Of a stretch of 64,000 bases of DNA, positions 21,731 to 32,963 are shown piece after piece (positions within the stretch are counted from its first letter, which is position 1; each line of letters starts with the position of its first letter). The translations under genes were made by a program, and so were the position numbers. The notes below the pieces were generated by a model that had not been told where the DNA came from, ran no database searches, and saw only the letters and a program-made list of their open reading frames with translations. The DNA comes from Doryteuthis pealeii (taxonomy: Eukaryota > Mollusca > Cephalopoda > Myopsida > Loliginidae), in the NCBI GenBank assembly GCA_023376005.1, contig CM042152.1, positions 84,626,881 to 84,690,880 of the forward strand, given 5' to 3'.

Positions 21731-22040
21731 AAACCTAGAGTATCCGCATAGGAACCACAAGGTTCCATGTTTGATACTGGCCCTCGCCAACTCAGCACAT
21801 GACTGCCACAGCTTAGGTAATCTAATCTGTGTGATAAAGTGGGGAACTCTACCTCAAAAGTAAAAACAATCTCCCTATGTAAAAAGGGTTAAACTCCTTT
21901 GCTGTTTGACTGATACAGACAATATCAGGGATCCCACGCGTCCTAGAAAAGGAAATGTACATTTTCCAGTACTGGAAAACCTGGAAAGGGGGGGGGGTGT
22001 CAATAGGCAACTCTACCAACTTAGATGATATAATTCTTCT
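21731..22040 (+). mobile_element. SINE family A, 5'-truncated, mirror copy
   Basis: Partner of 17,650-17,932. Confidence 0.7.
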
Positions 22041-22140
22041 TAGTAAACTCCAAACCAAACCATTTTTATGCTAAATATTTGTAAAAGTATTTTTTTGTGT
22101 AAATGTAAAATTAATTTCTTTATTTTTTTATTTTTTGCAG

Positions 22141-22191
22141 AAAGTTTGGGCTTGGGATTCTACATACTGCTGGACTAATTATCCTCATCAG
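22141..22191 (+). CDS. Ceramide synthase WAWDSTYCW exon, mirror copy (full 51 nt)
   Basis: Right-arm copy of the exon in palindrome 1: TATTTTTTGCAG acceptor, 51 nt open in phase 0 reading KVWAWDSTYCWTNYPHQ, then a GTAATTTTT donor. It keeps the GGG that the other arm reads as GG, so it is probably the correct sequence at that position. Flanking intron matches the left arm base for base over long stretches. No other coding sequence of the gene could be identified between here and the N gap. Confidence 0.85.
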
Positions 22192-22309
22192 GTAATTTTT
22201 TTTCTCTTATATCCAGATAAATTTTTATGCTCTATATTAAAAAAAACTAAAATAAAAAAACTAAAAAAAACTCTAGGATCATGACTTATGGACAGGAATT
22301 TCAGATATC

Positions 22310-22350
22310 GGCTGGTTTAGCTCAGTTGGTAGTGTCCAACTAGGAACAAC
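22310..22350 (+). mobile_element. SINE family A head, mirror copy
   Basis: Partner of 17,321-17,359. Confidence 0.55.
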
Positions 22351-23448
22351 TTACTTTCATATGATGCTCACATAAATATGTTGGCTTCAAATGAAGGTCA
22401 AAGAAGGCATTCGATTTTGGTGTAGGGAAAAGTCTGGGGGGGGGGGGATTTTTTTTTTTTTTTTTCTCTCTCTCTCCCCCTTTTTTGTGTGTCTGTATGC
22501 AGCTATGTATCTATGGCCTTATTTTCTTCTTCTCTAAACTGGTTCTGCAGTTTTTGCTTAAAAAGTGAGATAGCCTGGAAGAATATCCGCCACACCTCAC
22601 AGTAGTTGATGCTACATGAGGCGAACGTTTACTTTTAGGATTCTTTGTACTTCTTCCTTTAATGACACTGACTCATGAGAAATTATAATTTTGATATATA
22701 AAAAGTTCTTTCATGCCTTGAATATTGAAGGCATTGGGGCTTTTCTTAGCTATGTCATGCTTTTTGTTTTGTTTTTCTTTTCTTTTTTTAAAGTCTGAAA
22801 AAAAATTTTTTTTTTTTAATCAATTATTCAGACTAGCAAAAAAAAAAAAAAAGCTTTCCGGGGTGTGTCAAATTAATTTTTTCAAAGATAGTAACTGAGT
22901 GAGGTTGGGACTTAAAAATTCAATGTTAAAGGGTTTGTATTATAAGTAAGTAAAATCAAATTTCTTAAAAGGGTAAAATAAATAAAAACAATTTGAAATG
23001 GAAACTTCGTTCTCTCCCCCTCAAATTAAATGTGTGCATCTATTAATTAATTACTTTGAATACTTTACACATACATTTTACACAAAATCATTGGTATTTA
23101 TTTGTAAACTTTTTAGATCTTTAAATAAAAGAATTGAAATTGATTGAACAATGGATGCTACACGGCTCTTGCGTGGCGTTATAACAACCCACGAGACTAG
23201 TGTTTATAACATTCAAAACAAAAAACACACAAGACCGCATCCATTTCAAAAACAGTCTCTGAAGATGAAGTTTCTTTGAAATTGATTAGACACTGGACAT
23301 TATTTTATTTTTATTTTTTTTATATGCATTGTAATTGCCTTCTTGATATAAATAAATAATAATATACTTAACAATGCTTCAAGCAAATTATCAAATACTA
23401 TTAAATATATATTGTTTTAAATTTAGTTTTAATTTGGATTAATCTAGT

Positions 23449-23686
23449 TTAACTTTTAACATCCTGTTGAGAATTTTCTAAGTCCAGAACCCCATTCCTA
23501 TAAGGATCTATCAAAAATGCTAAAAATGTCCTTTTCATTTAAAGTAACCTGTTATTTCTTTTATATCAAAAAATTTGTTTAATATTACATTTAAACAAAG
23601 GCTATCGTTTGGGGTAGATTAGGAAAATGAATGTGACTTCCTGTCGGGTGGAATGAGGTGGTATAGGATGTTAAGAGTTAATATAA
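23449..23686. mobile_element. piggyBac-like MITE, mirror copy
   Basis: Partner of 15,996-16,223; ends CTTTTAACATCCT and AGGATGTTAAGAG beside TTAA. Confidence 0.55.
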
Positions 23687-24214
23687 AGATTTATCATTTC
23701 TTAATACTTGTGTTGTCCTGCTGAGGCAGATATATGTTTACAAGTTGATGATAGTTGTAGTTATTATAACATAAATGCCAGCAGTGAAAGAAAAGGAATA
23801 CAACCTATATTATGATACAAGGGGCTTTATTGCTTGAATACAAGATGGTGTACCTATTGTGATTCTGACTGATATCATGAAGATAGGGAATGGCAAAAAT
23901 GTGGCTTCTTCTTCTTTTTAGGGAACTGAAAGGATTTTTACACCCTCAGAGAGAGAGAGAGAGAATGCTTTGCCTTGTGCCTTTTAGCTATGTCATTTTT
24001 GTTTTTGTGTTGATGTTGTTCTCCAGGGAGTCTTTTGAGCAGACAGCCAGTACTTATGTTAGGGACCCAGACAAAATAAGTAAAACAGCAATTCTGACAA
24101 ACGCACACTACCTTTCTTCAGGCTGTCAATTCTACACTTCCAATGTTTCTTGAAATCTAAATTTGTTTTTTCTAAATATTGGCTATTGTTTTAGAACTTT
24201 CTCTTGATTCTTCT

Positions 24215-24545
24215 TTTTTCTTTCTCCTCCTCCTGCCCTCTCCGCCTCCTGCCTTTTCTCCTCCTCCTGCCTCTTCCTGCCTCCTCGCCTCTCCTCCCTC
24301 CGCCTTTTCTCTCCGCCTTCTCCTCCTCCTGCCTTTTCTCTCCGCCTTCTCCCTCCTCCTGCCCTCTCTCCGCCTTTTCTCTCCGCCTTCTCCTCTCCTG
24401 CCTTTTCTCTCCGCCTTCTCCTCCTCCTGCGCCTTTTCTCTCCGCCTTCTCCTCCTCCTGCCTTTTCTCTCCGCCTTCTCCTCCTCCTGCCTTTCTCTCC
24501 GCCTTTCCTCCTCCTGCCTTTTCTCTCCGCCTCCCTCACCCCCAT
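24215..24545 (-). repeat. GGA-rich minisatellite, mirror copy
   Basis: CTCCTCCTGCCTTTTCTCTC and related words on the plus strand; fewer units than the left arm. Confidence 0.85.
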
Positions 24546-24554
24546 ACCATTGTT

Positions 24555-24725
24555 AAATAAGTCAGTCTGCCTTACTATTTACCCATAGCTGGAGGGAGAA
24601 TAGTATGATAGATACCTTTCCCAGACTTATTAGTGTGTGTGAAATGCAAACAACTTCATCCCGGAATTGAACTGTTTACTGTGTCCATTTCTTCTGATGA
24701 TAACCATTACACCACAGACACCTCT
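24555..24725 (-). mobile_element. SINE family B 5' half, mirror copy
   Basis: Partner of 14,826-14,994. Confidence 0.65.
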
Positions 24726-25110
24726 AGAATTATAAATTATGCCTTTATATATTTAAAAAAGAATTTTCATCATGCAGTTGTATTTAAAGTGATTTCTTTC
24801 TTTCTTTCTATCATGAAAATAAAATAAAATGGCTGACAGTAAATTGGTATTCTTTTGACTAACAATCCTTTTTGTTCAGAAATTTCTAGAATAAATTTTA
24901 TGCTTATCTTTTGCTATTAATAGAAGGTTATAAATTAACATGACCATATTTTAGAATTGAGTTCTGTTCATAATCTGAAAATCAACCTGAATAAATTCTT
25001 TAGTTTTTCCTAATGGAAAAGATAAACTTGCTATTTCCCATCCCTAGTAGAGATAAATTTTGAATATTTGTATTTTAACAGCATTTTATTACTATGTATG
25101 TATTTACCCA

Positions 25111-25620
25111 ATAGGGTAGGTTGATTTCTCATTTTTAAAAAAAATATCAAATTCTCTCAAACAGTGGAAGTTGTGTGTTGGTTTAATGAATACTGATTAC
25201 CCCCCCCCAAAAAAAAAACAAAAAAAACTAGATCTCTTACTTGCACTATTGTTTGAGGAAATAGCATCAAAGATCATTTACTAAAATGCACCAAAATCTT
25301 TGTTTTTGCAACATTTAGCCTAGAAATTGGTTAGAAAATATAGCAATTACAATATTTAAAACAAAATGTAGTTTTAAATGAAATGAATAAAATATAACTG
25401 AATTCAAATTGAAAATATGCTCCCCATCACCACCAACACCTCCGATATGCTGATTTTTACCTAATAATTAAGCTGTAACAGAACATTTTAAAAGATTGAA
25501 ATCTATTTCCTTAAATAGAGGGAAAGTTTTGAATAAAAATATTTTGTAGGTTAATATTTTGTTAATTTGCAACTTTCGCCACCTGGGAGACATTACAATT
25601 TCAAAATCAACCTACTCTAT
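25111..25620. mobile_element. MITE of the GGGTAGGTTGATTT family, mirror copy
   Basis: ATAGGGTAGGTTGATTTCTC at one end, AAAATCAACCTACTCTAT at the other. Non-autonomous, no coding frame. Confidence 0.7.
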
Positions 25621-25780
25621 TACCCAACCCCTCTGCCAAAGAACGGATGTAATATAAGGTGAAATTTATTCAAGCAGAGTACAGCTGGTTTTAATTCAGT
25701 TCTTACTTTTAAACTGGTTGCCTAACCATGGCTGCCTTACTGTTTACCCATAGCTGGCGGGAGGGACAGATGGATTCATA

Positions 25781-25823
<43 letters not shown>

Positions 25824-25872
25824 CATGCATGTTGAATTAAACAAAAGACATCTCCTGTTTAACAATTTTATT

Positions 25873-25876
<4 letters not shown>

Positions 25877-25907
<31 letters not shown>

Positions 25908-25995
25908 CAAGTTTTCTGGCCAACTTTTTAATATTTGGGTTGAATTCGTGGATTAGTTCCACCCAAATATTAAAAAGTTGGCCAGAAAACTTGAA
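25877..25995. repeat. Hairpin element, mirror copy
   Basis: Partner of 13,526-13,660, with the homopolymer as T. Confidence 0.7.
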
Positions 25996-26054
25996 AAAAA
26001 AAATCATAATTGTTAAACAGGTATGCATAAATGAAAGAATGCTGCATATATATA

Positions 26055-26250
26055 TCCAACCTGTCCACATGAGCAGGATGTGACACAAGGTCAATTTCTT
26101 AAGTGGAGTTTAACAGGTTTGAATTCAGTTTTCCTTCTCTTAGACTGATTTCCTAACCATGGTTAAAGAGCTCAATCCACCCTACTATTTGCCCATAGCT
26201 GTGTGTATATATATAATATAATAAAATATATATATATATAATATATATAT
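26055..26250 (-). mobile_element. SINE family B 3' half, mirror copy
   Basis: Partner of 13,265-13,480. Confidence 0.6.
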
Positions 26251-26996
26251 AATTGTGTGTGTGTGTTGAACCCATTATGTTTCTGTTGTAAAAATAGTTC
26301 TTAATGATATTGATCCTTTTTATTTAGGAATGAATGGGGGGATTCTTATTTGCATTTTATAATTAGGTTTTATGGATAATTTGGATGAATGAAAAATAGT
26401 ATTTTTAATCCAATTTCCCGATTAATAATGGGGGGCGGGGGAGGTGTCATTATTCCAACTCACCTGATCACGAGGGAGATTACCATTAAATACTAATTAT
26501 AACTTCTCATTTATTTGAAATGAATTCATAAATTATGTAAATAGAATTTATATTAATGACACTCTTTAACTGACCAAAATATTTTTTAAAAAACAAACAA
26601 TTGTGTGTCTTGATAAAATGAATGCTTAGAAATTTCGTATAAAAGAAAAAGGACGATTATTCTAAAGTACAATGTGACTACATTTTGTTTATGTAAATTG
26701 TTTAGAAATGGTTGACATCCAATTCCACACATAATTAGGTGAGGGTTTTGAATGTCACACCATTTAGGAATTGAATTTGTACTTAGAATGTCAATGGATT
26801 ATTGTTCTCTTGTAAAGAAATGTCATCTATGCCAAATATGTTGTTTGGTTTGTGAGTGGGTTGTTTTGAAGGTTCAATTCTCTTGTTCTGTATTTAATAA
26901 AAAAAATAAAAAGAGAAGAAAAAGAAAAATGAAGTTAATGTGTTAAAGTAAAATATGATTACTGACAATAATTTCACTTTCTTAAAAACTGAAACT

Positions 26997-27870
26997 TTTG
27001 TTTTTCTCTTTTTACCCCCTCTTCTCTCTTTTACCCCCTCTTCTCTTCTCTCTTTTTAACCCGCCTCTTCTCTTTTTACCCCCTCTTCTCTTTACCTCTT
27101 CTCTCTCTTTTTACCCCCCTCTTCTCTTCTCTTTTTACCCCCTCTTTCTCTTCTCACCCCCTATTCTCTTTTCTTTTACCTCCTATTCTCTTTCTTTTAC
27201 CCCCTATTCTCTTTTCTTTTTACCCCCTATTCTTTTCTTTTACCCCCTTCTCTTTTCTTTTTACCCCCTATTCTCTTTTCTTTACCCCCTATTCTCTTCT
27301 CTTTTACCCCCTTTCTCTTCTCTTTTTACCCCCCTCTTTCTCTTTTTTACCCCTTCTTCTTTTTTACCCCCTCTTCTCTTTTTACCCCCTCTTCTCTTTT
27401 TACCCCCTCTTCTCTTTTACCCCTTTCTCTTTTTTTACCCCTCTTCTCTTTTTTGCCCCTCTTCTCTTTTACCTCACCTCTTCTCTTTTTACCCACTCCC
27501 ACTCTTCTCTTTTTTTTACCCACTCCCACTCTTCTCTTTTTTTTACCCACTCCCATCTTCTCTTTTTTTTAACCCTCCCACTCTCTCTTTTTTTTTACCC
27601 CCTCCCACTCTCTCTTTTTTTACCCCTCCCACTTTCTCTTTTTTTTTTACCCCTCCCACTCTTTCTCTTTTTTTACCCCCTCCCACTCTTCTCTTTTTTT
27701 TTTACCCCCTCCCCCCTCTCCCACTCTTCTCTTTTTTTTTTACCCCCTCCCACTCTTCTTCTCTTTTTTTTTACCCCCTCCCACTCTTTCTCTTTTTTTT
27801 TTTACCCCCTCCCACTATTCTCTTTTTTTTACCCCCTTCCCACTTTTACCCCCTCCACTATTCTCTTTAC
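26997..27870 (+). repeat. Pyrimidine-strand satellite, right arm
   Basis: About 870 bp of TTCTCTTTTTACCCCCTC-like units, grading from about 20 bp to about 28 bp with CCCACTC. This is the complement-strand view of 8,837-12,475, and it is regular throughout. Confidence 0.9.
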
Positions 27871-27974
27871 CCGGATATTATTAACTTAAATTTTTTCTAT
27901 TCATTGACATAGTTCAGCATGTTTGACATTTCCTTGTTTTGTTTTTGGATGGACCAAATAATAGATATTTTCAT

Positions 27975-28150
27975 CATCATGGCATGCAAGTAGCACGGAT
28001 ATCCATGACAATCTCTTGCTAACCTTCCCTATCATTCATTGACCTTGGGAGGTCTTCTGCGCAGCAACCAGCATCCTCCTATAGTTGGTCAATGTAGGTT
28101 CTTGGTGGGTGTGTTGGCTTCCACAGGAGAACGTCGCTTATGAGCTGTCC
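27975..28150 (-). pseudogene. LINE reverse-transcriptase C-terminal remnant, better copy
   Basis: The minus strand reads PPRTYIDQL, stop, EDAGCCAEDLPRSMNDREG, stop, QEIVMDIRATCMP in one frame. The order TYIDQL-x-D-x-G...DLP..MNDR..W...V is typical of the end of endonuclease/reverse-transcriptase proteins of non-LTR elements. Two stops remain, so it is a 5'-truncated dead copy. Confidence 0.7.
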
Positions 28151-28506
28151 TTGTTTCTCCAGCAGTGTCCTGCATGCCTAGTCTCACTTGGTGGCCACAC
28201 AACTGCATGCAGCATTCTTGTTCAGCTCCCATCTAGCTTGATTTAGAGACAAAACTTACACTAAATAGACAATGTTCAATTCGGTATAGCCAACGCAGCA
28301 GTCAGTTAATCCACTTTAATCGTAGGCTATTTTGTGGCTATGAGCCAGTCCATCTGGTAGAGTGCTAAAGGGGTGTTAGCTACGCTACAACACAAAGACT
28401 GCTTGAAAAAAATCTCTTGGTATCACATTAACCATTGTTGATCGTCCACTCTAGCTGAGAACTGTGATACCTGGCATCTCATTACTAACCATGTTATCTC
28501 CCCCTA

Positions 28507-28799
28507 TGAAGGTGCATGGTATAATGGTTAGTCGTAGGAAATGGACTCGTCACCCCAAGTTCAAATCCTGGACGAGGCTGTTTGCATTTCCCCTAACGCT
28601 AATACCCTTGGCAAAGGTAGAATCTATATATTCTCCCTCCAGCTATGGGTAAATAGTAGGGCAGACTGGGCTCTTTAACCTTGGGTAGGTAACCAGTTTA
28701 GGAGAAGGAAAACTCTGAATTTAAACCTGTTAAACTCCGCTAAGAAATTGATTTTGTGTCACATCCTACTCGTGCGGAGGGTTTGGTAAATATATATCT
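28507..28799 (+). mobile_element. tRNA-derived SINE, family B, mirror copy
   Basis: Same element in the right arm, reading cleanly from A box to the (TA)n tail. Confidence 0.8.
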
Positions 28800-28859
28800 C
28801 CCCCTTTGAAAACACCTTTGGCCACTCCAGGACAAAAAGCACAGGAGAACACCCCCCCC

Positions 28860-29960
28860 CCAAAAAAAAAACAAAAAAAAAAAAAAACAAACAAACAATG
28901 CCATCAAACCCTGACCAGACCTTCAACTGCTGCAACCATTCCTACCTGTCTTGCATTGGTCTTATCAGCCATAAACATGCCTGCAGTTAATATGGGCCAC
29001 CATCTTAATATCTATTCTCAAAGCCAAGCCATGATGATGACTAGGGTGAAATATAGGTTGGGAAAAACATAGTTCTAAGACACTTCAAGTATTAGGGATT
29101 GACTTTGAATTTACCCCTTTAAGTGCAATAGGGGGGTGGCACCCCCTGAAGCTGAGCACTTACATCCCTATATTTATAGTATGCAACACTTGGTCTTTTT
29201 TAAAAATAGCTGCTGCTTCTTCTTACCTCCTGAATCACTAAACATTATTTAATAAGTAGATGTAAGTTTAATACCCTGGCCAGACCTGCAACTGCTGCAC
29301 TCATGCCTGCAGTTAATGTGAACCACCCCCTTAATCTTTGTTCATGAAGCCAAGCCATGATGATGACTAGGGTGAAATGTAGGTTGGGAAAACACATAAT
29401 TCTAAGGCACTTCAGGTCTTAGGGAATGACTTTAAGCTTCATCATTTAATAAATTGTGATGGAAGTATGATAAAATAGTTGCTTCTTCTCACCTGAATCA
29501 CTAAAAGGGCACTTTGGGTATTAAGGATTGACTTTAATTGAATCTACCCCTTTAAGTGCAATGGGGAGGTGGCACCCCTAAAGCTGAGCACTTGCATTCC
29601 TATATTTATAGTATGCAACACTTGGTCTTTTTAAGTATGCATGGATAAGGTCAACAATAGATCTGAGTTTTTTCTTTTCTTCATCTACTGCCATGAAGGC
29701 ATAAGACTACTCTGACCATCTCCATTTGATATAATGGGTTTGGGTCCTACAGAAGGGTTGGAATCTCTTTGAAAGGAGGCTGGCTTGTTGTTTTTTTTTC
29801 TTACGATTGGATGTCTTGGTTTAAATGATTACGAACAAGATTGCTGTATCTTGCCTGGAAGATGAGAACTATGTTGAGTGGGAAAAGTATAGATTACATT
29901 TGCGACTTACATTCGGACAGTCGAGCACTTAAACCGGACCACTAATGGTTGATACTATAA
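28860..29960. other. Right-arm counterpart of 6,990-7,860
   Basis: Holds three partial copies of a segment containing CAAGCCATGATGATGACTAG and CACTTGGTCTTTTT, so it is locally repetitive and longer than the left arm. No gene. Confidence 0.5.
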
Positions 29961-30252
29961 AGCAGATTTAAATAACTTTAATATTGCAAAAAACAAAATA
30001 CTAAAAAAATCTTTTTTGTTTTTTTTTTAATTTTTTTTTTAATAAAAAATTTTTTTTGTTTTAATTACAAAACTTTATTACCAGCACTGAAACTCTATTG
30101 AACAAAAAATAAGTTACTAAGTGAAAAACTATTTGTAGGTATATCTGACTAATTAGGCATTTGCTCTACTTAGAGTATTGACCACTTTTTCACGATTTTA
30201 GCTCAGACAATTCCTAGCGGTTAATATATATATATATAGATAATAATATATA

Positions 30253-30400
30253 TTGGGGAGAATATGCTGCTTAATTAAGTCGCTACCTATTTTGGAAAGT
30301 TAATCAATTAATAATTAATTTAATTAGGCGGGCATAATTATTAATTGATTAGCCTTCAAAATTAAGTACGACTTCAAATTAAGCACATTTATTCTCCCAA
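30253..30400. mobile_element. Fold-back element, mirror copy
   Basis: Partner of 6,583-6,724 with several indels. Confidence 0.7.
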
Positions 30401-31019
30401 AAAATTGTAGCCTAAAAAAAAACCATATCAAAACACATCGCTTGGTATTTACTTCCTCATATATCATGGATTTTTATTTTGGATCTTTCCTAATCATCCC
30501 ATATTCACTTATTGGTTTGTGTTATAGAGTAACGAGACGACATTTTCCCATTCTAATGCATTATGTATTCCGGGTCAACAAGAAAGTACTTATCCTTACA
30601 AGTGCAACTGTATATAAATTCACATTGTTTTGCTACAATCTTTCGAGAAACAGAACTATATATTACTTCATTCCTCTTTCACCAATATTCACTGTGAAAC
30701 GAATCTTGCCTTGTATTTAAGTGTGGTGCAGCTAGAAAAATCAGGTAGGGAGGAAATTACATGCAAAGAAAATAGCCAGAATACAATCATGTTGTTCTGT
30801 TATACAAAAACCGATGGGGCTTAGAATATGCCAACTGCCTATAAATTTCTGGCGAGGGGAGTGGTAAGACAAAGAAAGGTGTCCTTAGTAAATTAAACAA
30901 TAAACGTTGCATAATTAAGGTCGGTGCTGATATGAATAAGAACTAATAACTCAAACTCTTCTCCATTACTTCGCGAACCATGTCCATACTGACCAGGAGG
31001 TTAAGGAAGTAGCAACAAT

Positions 31020-31490
31020 CCACATTTAGACCTTTCTACTGAGGCTAGGGTGCATAAGGGGCAGTTGGGACGGGCCCTCCGTCTGATTAAATCGGAGTCA
31101 AAAGGGCTGGTCATTAGTCAAACAATGCCTAGCAGCCTGATATGAGTTGCGCCTTAGCCCTATTGCCCTGATTGTTCAAGAGGCCCGAACCTTTCTTTTC
31201 TATCATATATGTGCTAGAAGGAGTGGGCGCTTGATGGGTTCTCATGTCCAGATTAGTGCTGGATGTTTGGGAATGTGGTGTACCCCTTCAATCACCTGTG
31301 CTCCCTGGTCCACTCTGACCTGGGAGCGAGTGGTAGTACCGGTTAGTTGCGTCCCCATCTATCAGGTGTAAATAGAAAAATGACGTTTATAAAAAAAAAT
31401 TGAGTATCCATTGAAGAGTGAACTTTATTCCAAAACTTTCGTCAACATTTAATCTTGACCCACCGAGGTTGATATGCTGTAAACCAAACC
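31020..31490 (+). mobile_element. SINE family C, mirror copy
   Basis: Right-arm partner of 5,693-6,090. It carries several small insertions relative to other family copies, consistent with poor sequence near the gap. Confidence 0.65.
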
Positions 31491-31794
31491 AAAGTCGGTA
31501 GCACGATGTGAAATAGTGGTTCTATTCTAGAGGTTGCAAATAGATCTCTGAAAATTGTTAGTATTGGATAGGAATGCTGTTGTAAACCATTATAAAACCA
31601 TAATGCAAAATAAAATGATACAATTATTAAGTTGGTAAATTAGTTGCTTGAACTATATATATTATATATATATTGTATAAATTAGTTGCATTAAGTAATA
31701 AAGCGTAATACTGAAACCATATTAACCAATATAGAAAAATGTAATGCCGAAATGTGCAATAATATATGATGATTTTAGTTACTAGATATATTAA

Positions 31795-31998
31795 TACCAA
31801 GTCATTGATAATTATTTAAAACTTGTTTTAAAAAAACCAAGTGTAGGACTGATCTAATGCATGCATGTCATAGTTTCTAATGAAAGTGTATTTATCATAG
31901 TAGTTATACTATTTTGGGTAATGTGGACATGAAGCCAGTATGTAATCTTTGTTACAGACAAAAAACCGGAAGGCGAATCTCCATTATTAACTAGATTA
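31795..31998 (-). mobile_element. Dispersed repeat family G, mirror copy
   Basis: Right-arm partner of 5,258-5,460, with more indels. Confidence 0.4.
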
Positions 31999-32059
31999 TT
32001 ATAGCGAAGATAGGCAAAAAGGAATAATTCATAAAAATGAAACTAATGATCTATCAAAG

Positions 32060-32610
32060 AATGTCAATACTAATTAAGTAGCATAGCTAAGGCTCTAGCT
32101 TGTTCTTGGCCTCGATCCTTCAACCAATCTTACAGAAATTGTAATCTCTGAAAAGAGATCTTAGTGTTTTTTTTTATTTTTATAGATGGGATCTGTCTCT
32201 CTCCCCCCGTACACGCCTGTCTTGTCCCTAACTCACCAATAACTCAGCAGAATTACTAGAAGCATTTTTCAATTTTTGGAAATAGACAAACCAGCACCAT
32301 GGGGGCTAAGATTTTAGTGATAAGGGGGAATGATTCCTTTCTTAGCTATGGAATAAAACTTTCCTAATAAACTTTTAATACATCATATAAGTAGAACATG
32401 TCATGGCTAAGATAATTCACTTGTTCAGGCCAGAGTTTGAATCTTTTCGACTAGAACAGTGCTTGCTAGCCTTTTTACAGACTTCAACACTGTTGACTTG
32501 ATTAGTTTTCCCTGTGGTAAGAATTGTGTAAGTAAATTTTTTCCCTTGGGATCAAAAGAAAAGCATGGTGTTGAAACTTCAAGTGAGACATGCAGGCTTT
32601 TTTTGGCCAA
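32060..32610 (-). pseudogene. mariner transposase relic, mirror copy
   Basis: Reverse-strand copy of 4,690-5,190 in the right arm. FDPKGKNLL and FLPQGK are readable; further on it has more indels than the left arm. Confidence 0.65.
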
Positions 32611-32863
32611 GGTGAAAAATCTTTTGTTTATGTTTGTGATATAAGTACTCAGATTTTAATCAAACAAGAAGTCAATCATACTTATACATTATTTATGTTT
32701 CAGGAGTTTGTGATATAAGTACTTCAAATTGTATCTAAAAAGCATTCATACTTACTCTGGAAGGATGCCTGTAATCATAAAATTGCCTTAAGCGTCCAAA
32801 TAAACCAACATATTTTCTTTCATATATGTATCCACGCGTTGTACTACTACTGCTATCACCCCT

Positions 32864-32963
32864 NNNNNNNNNNNNNNNNNNNNNNNNNNNNNNNNNNNNN
32901 NNNNNNNNNNNNNNNNNNNNNNNNNNNNNNNNNNNNNNNNNNNNNNNNNNNNNNNNNNNNNNN
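32864..32963. other. Scaffold gap (100 N)
   Basis: Exactly 100 N, a conventional length for a gap of unknown size. Both contigs present a self-inverted end to it. Confidence 0.99.

Larger units (their letters stand above)
19888..32826. repeat. Palindrome 1, right arm (probable fold-back duplicate)
   Basis: Reverse complement of 4,480-19,810. It ends about 37 bases before the N gap, and those last bases do not match the left flank. Identity is lower near the gap: 30.4-32.8 kb has many small indels against 4.5-6.6 kb. That looks like less-polished single-molecule sequence. In places, for example the LINE fragment at 28 kb and the 22,141 exon, this arm reads better than the left one. Confidence 0.95.

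Noticed and set aside
23890..24153. 87-codon frame near a CT microsatellite
   Set aside because: The left-arm copy has different frames and no domain is visible; arm indels show it is not under frame constraint.
26998..27912. 304-codon frame on the plus strand
   Set aside because: Lies wholly in the TTCTCTTTTTACCCC satellite; composition only.
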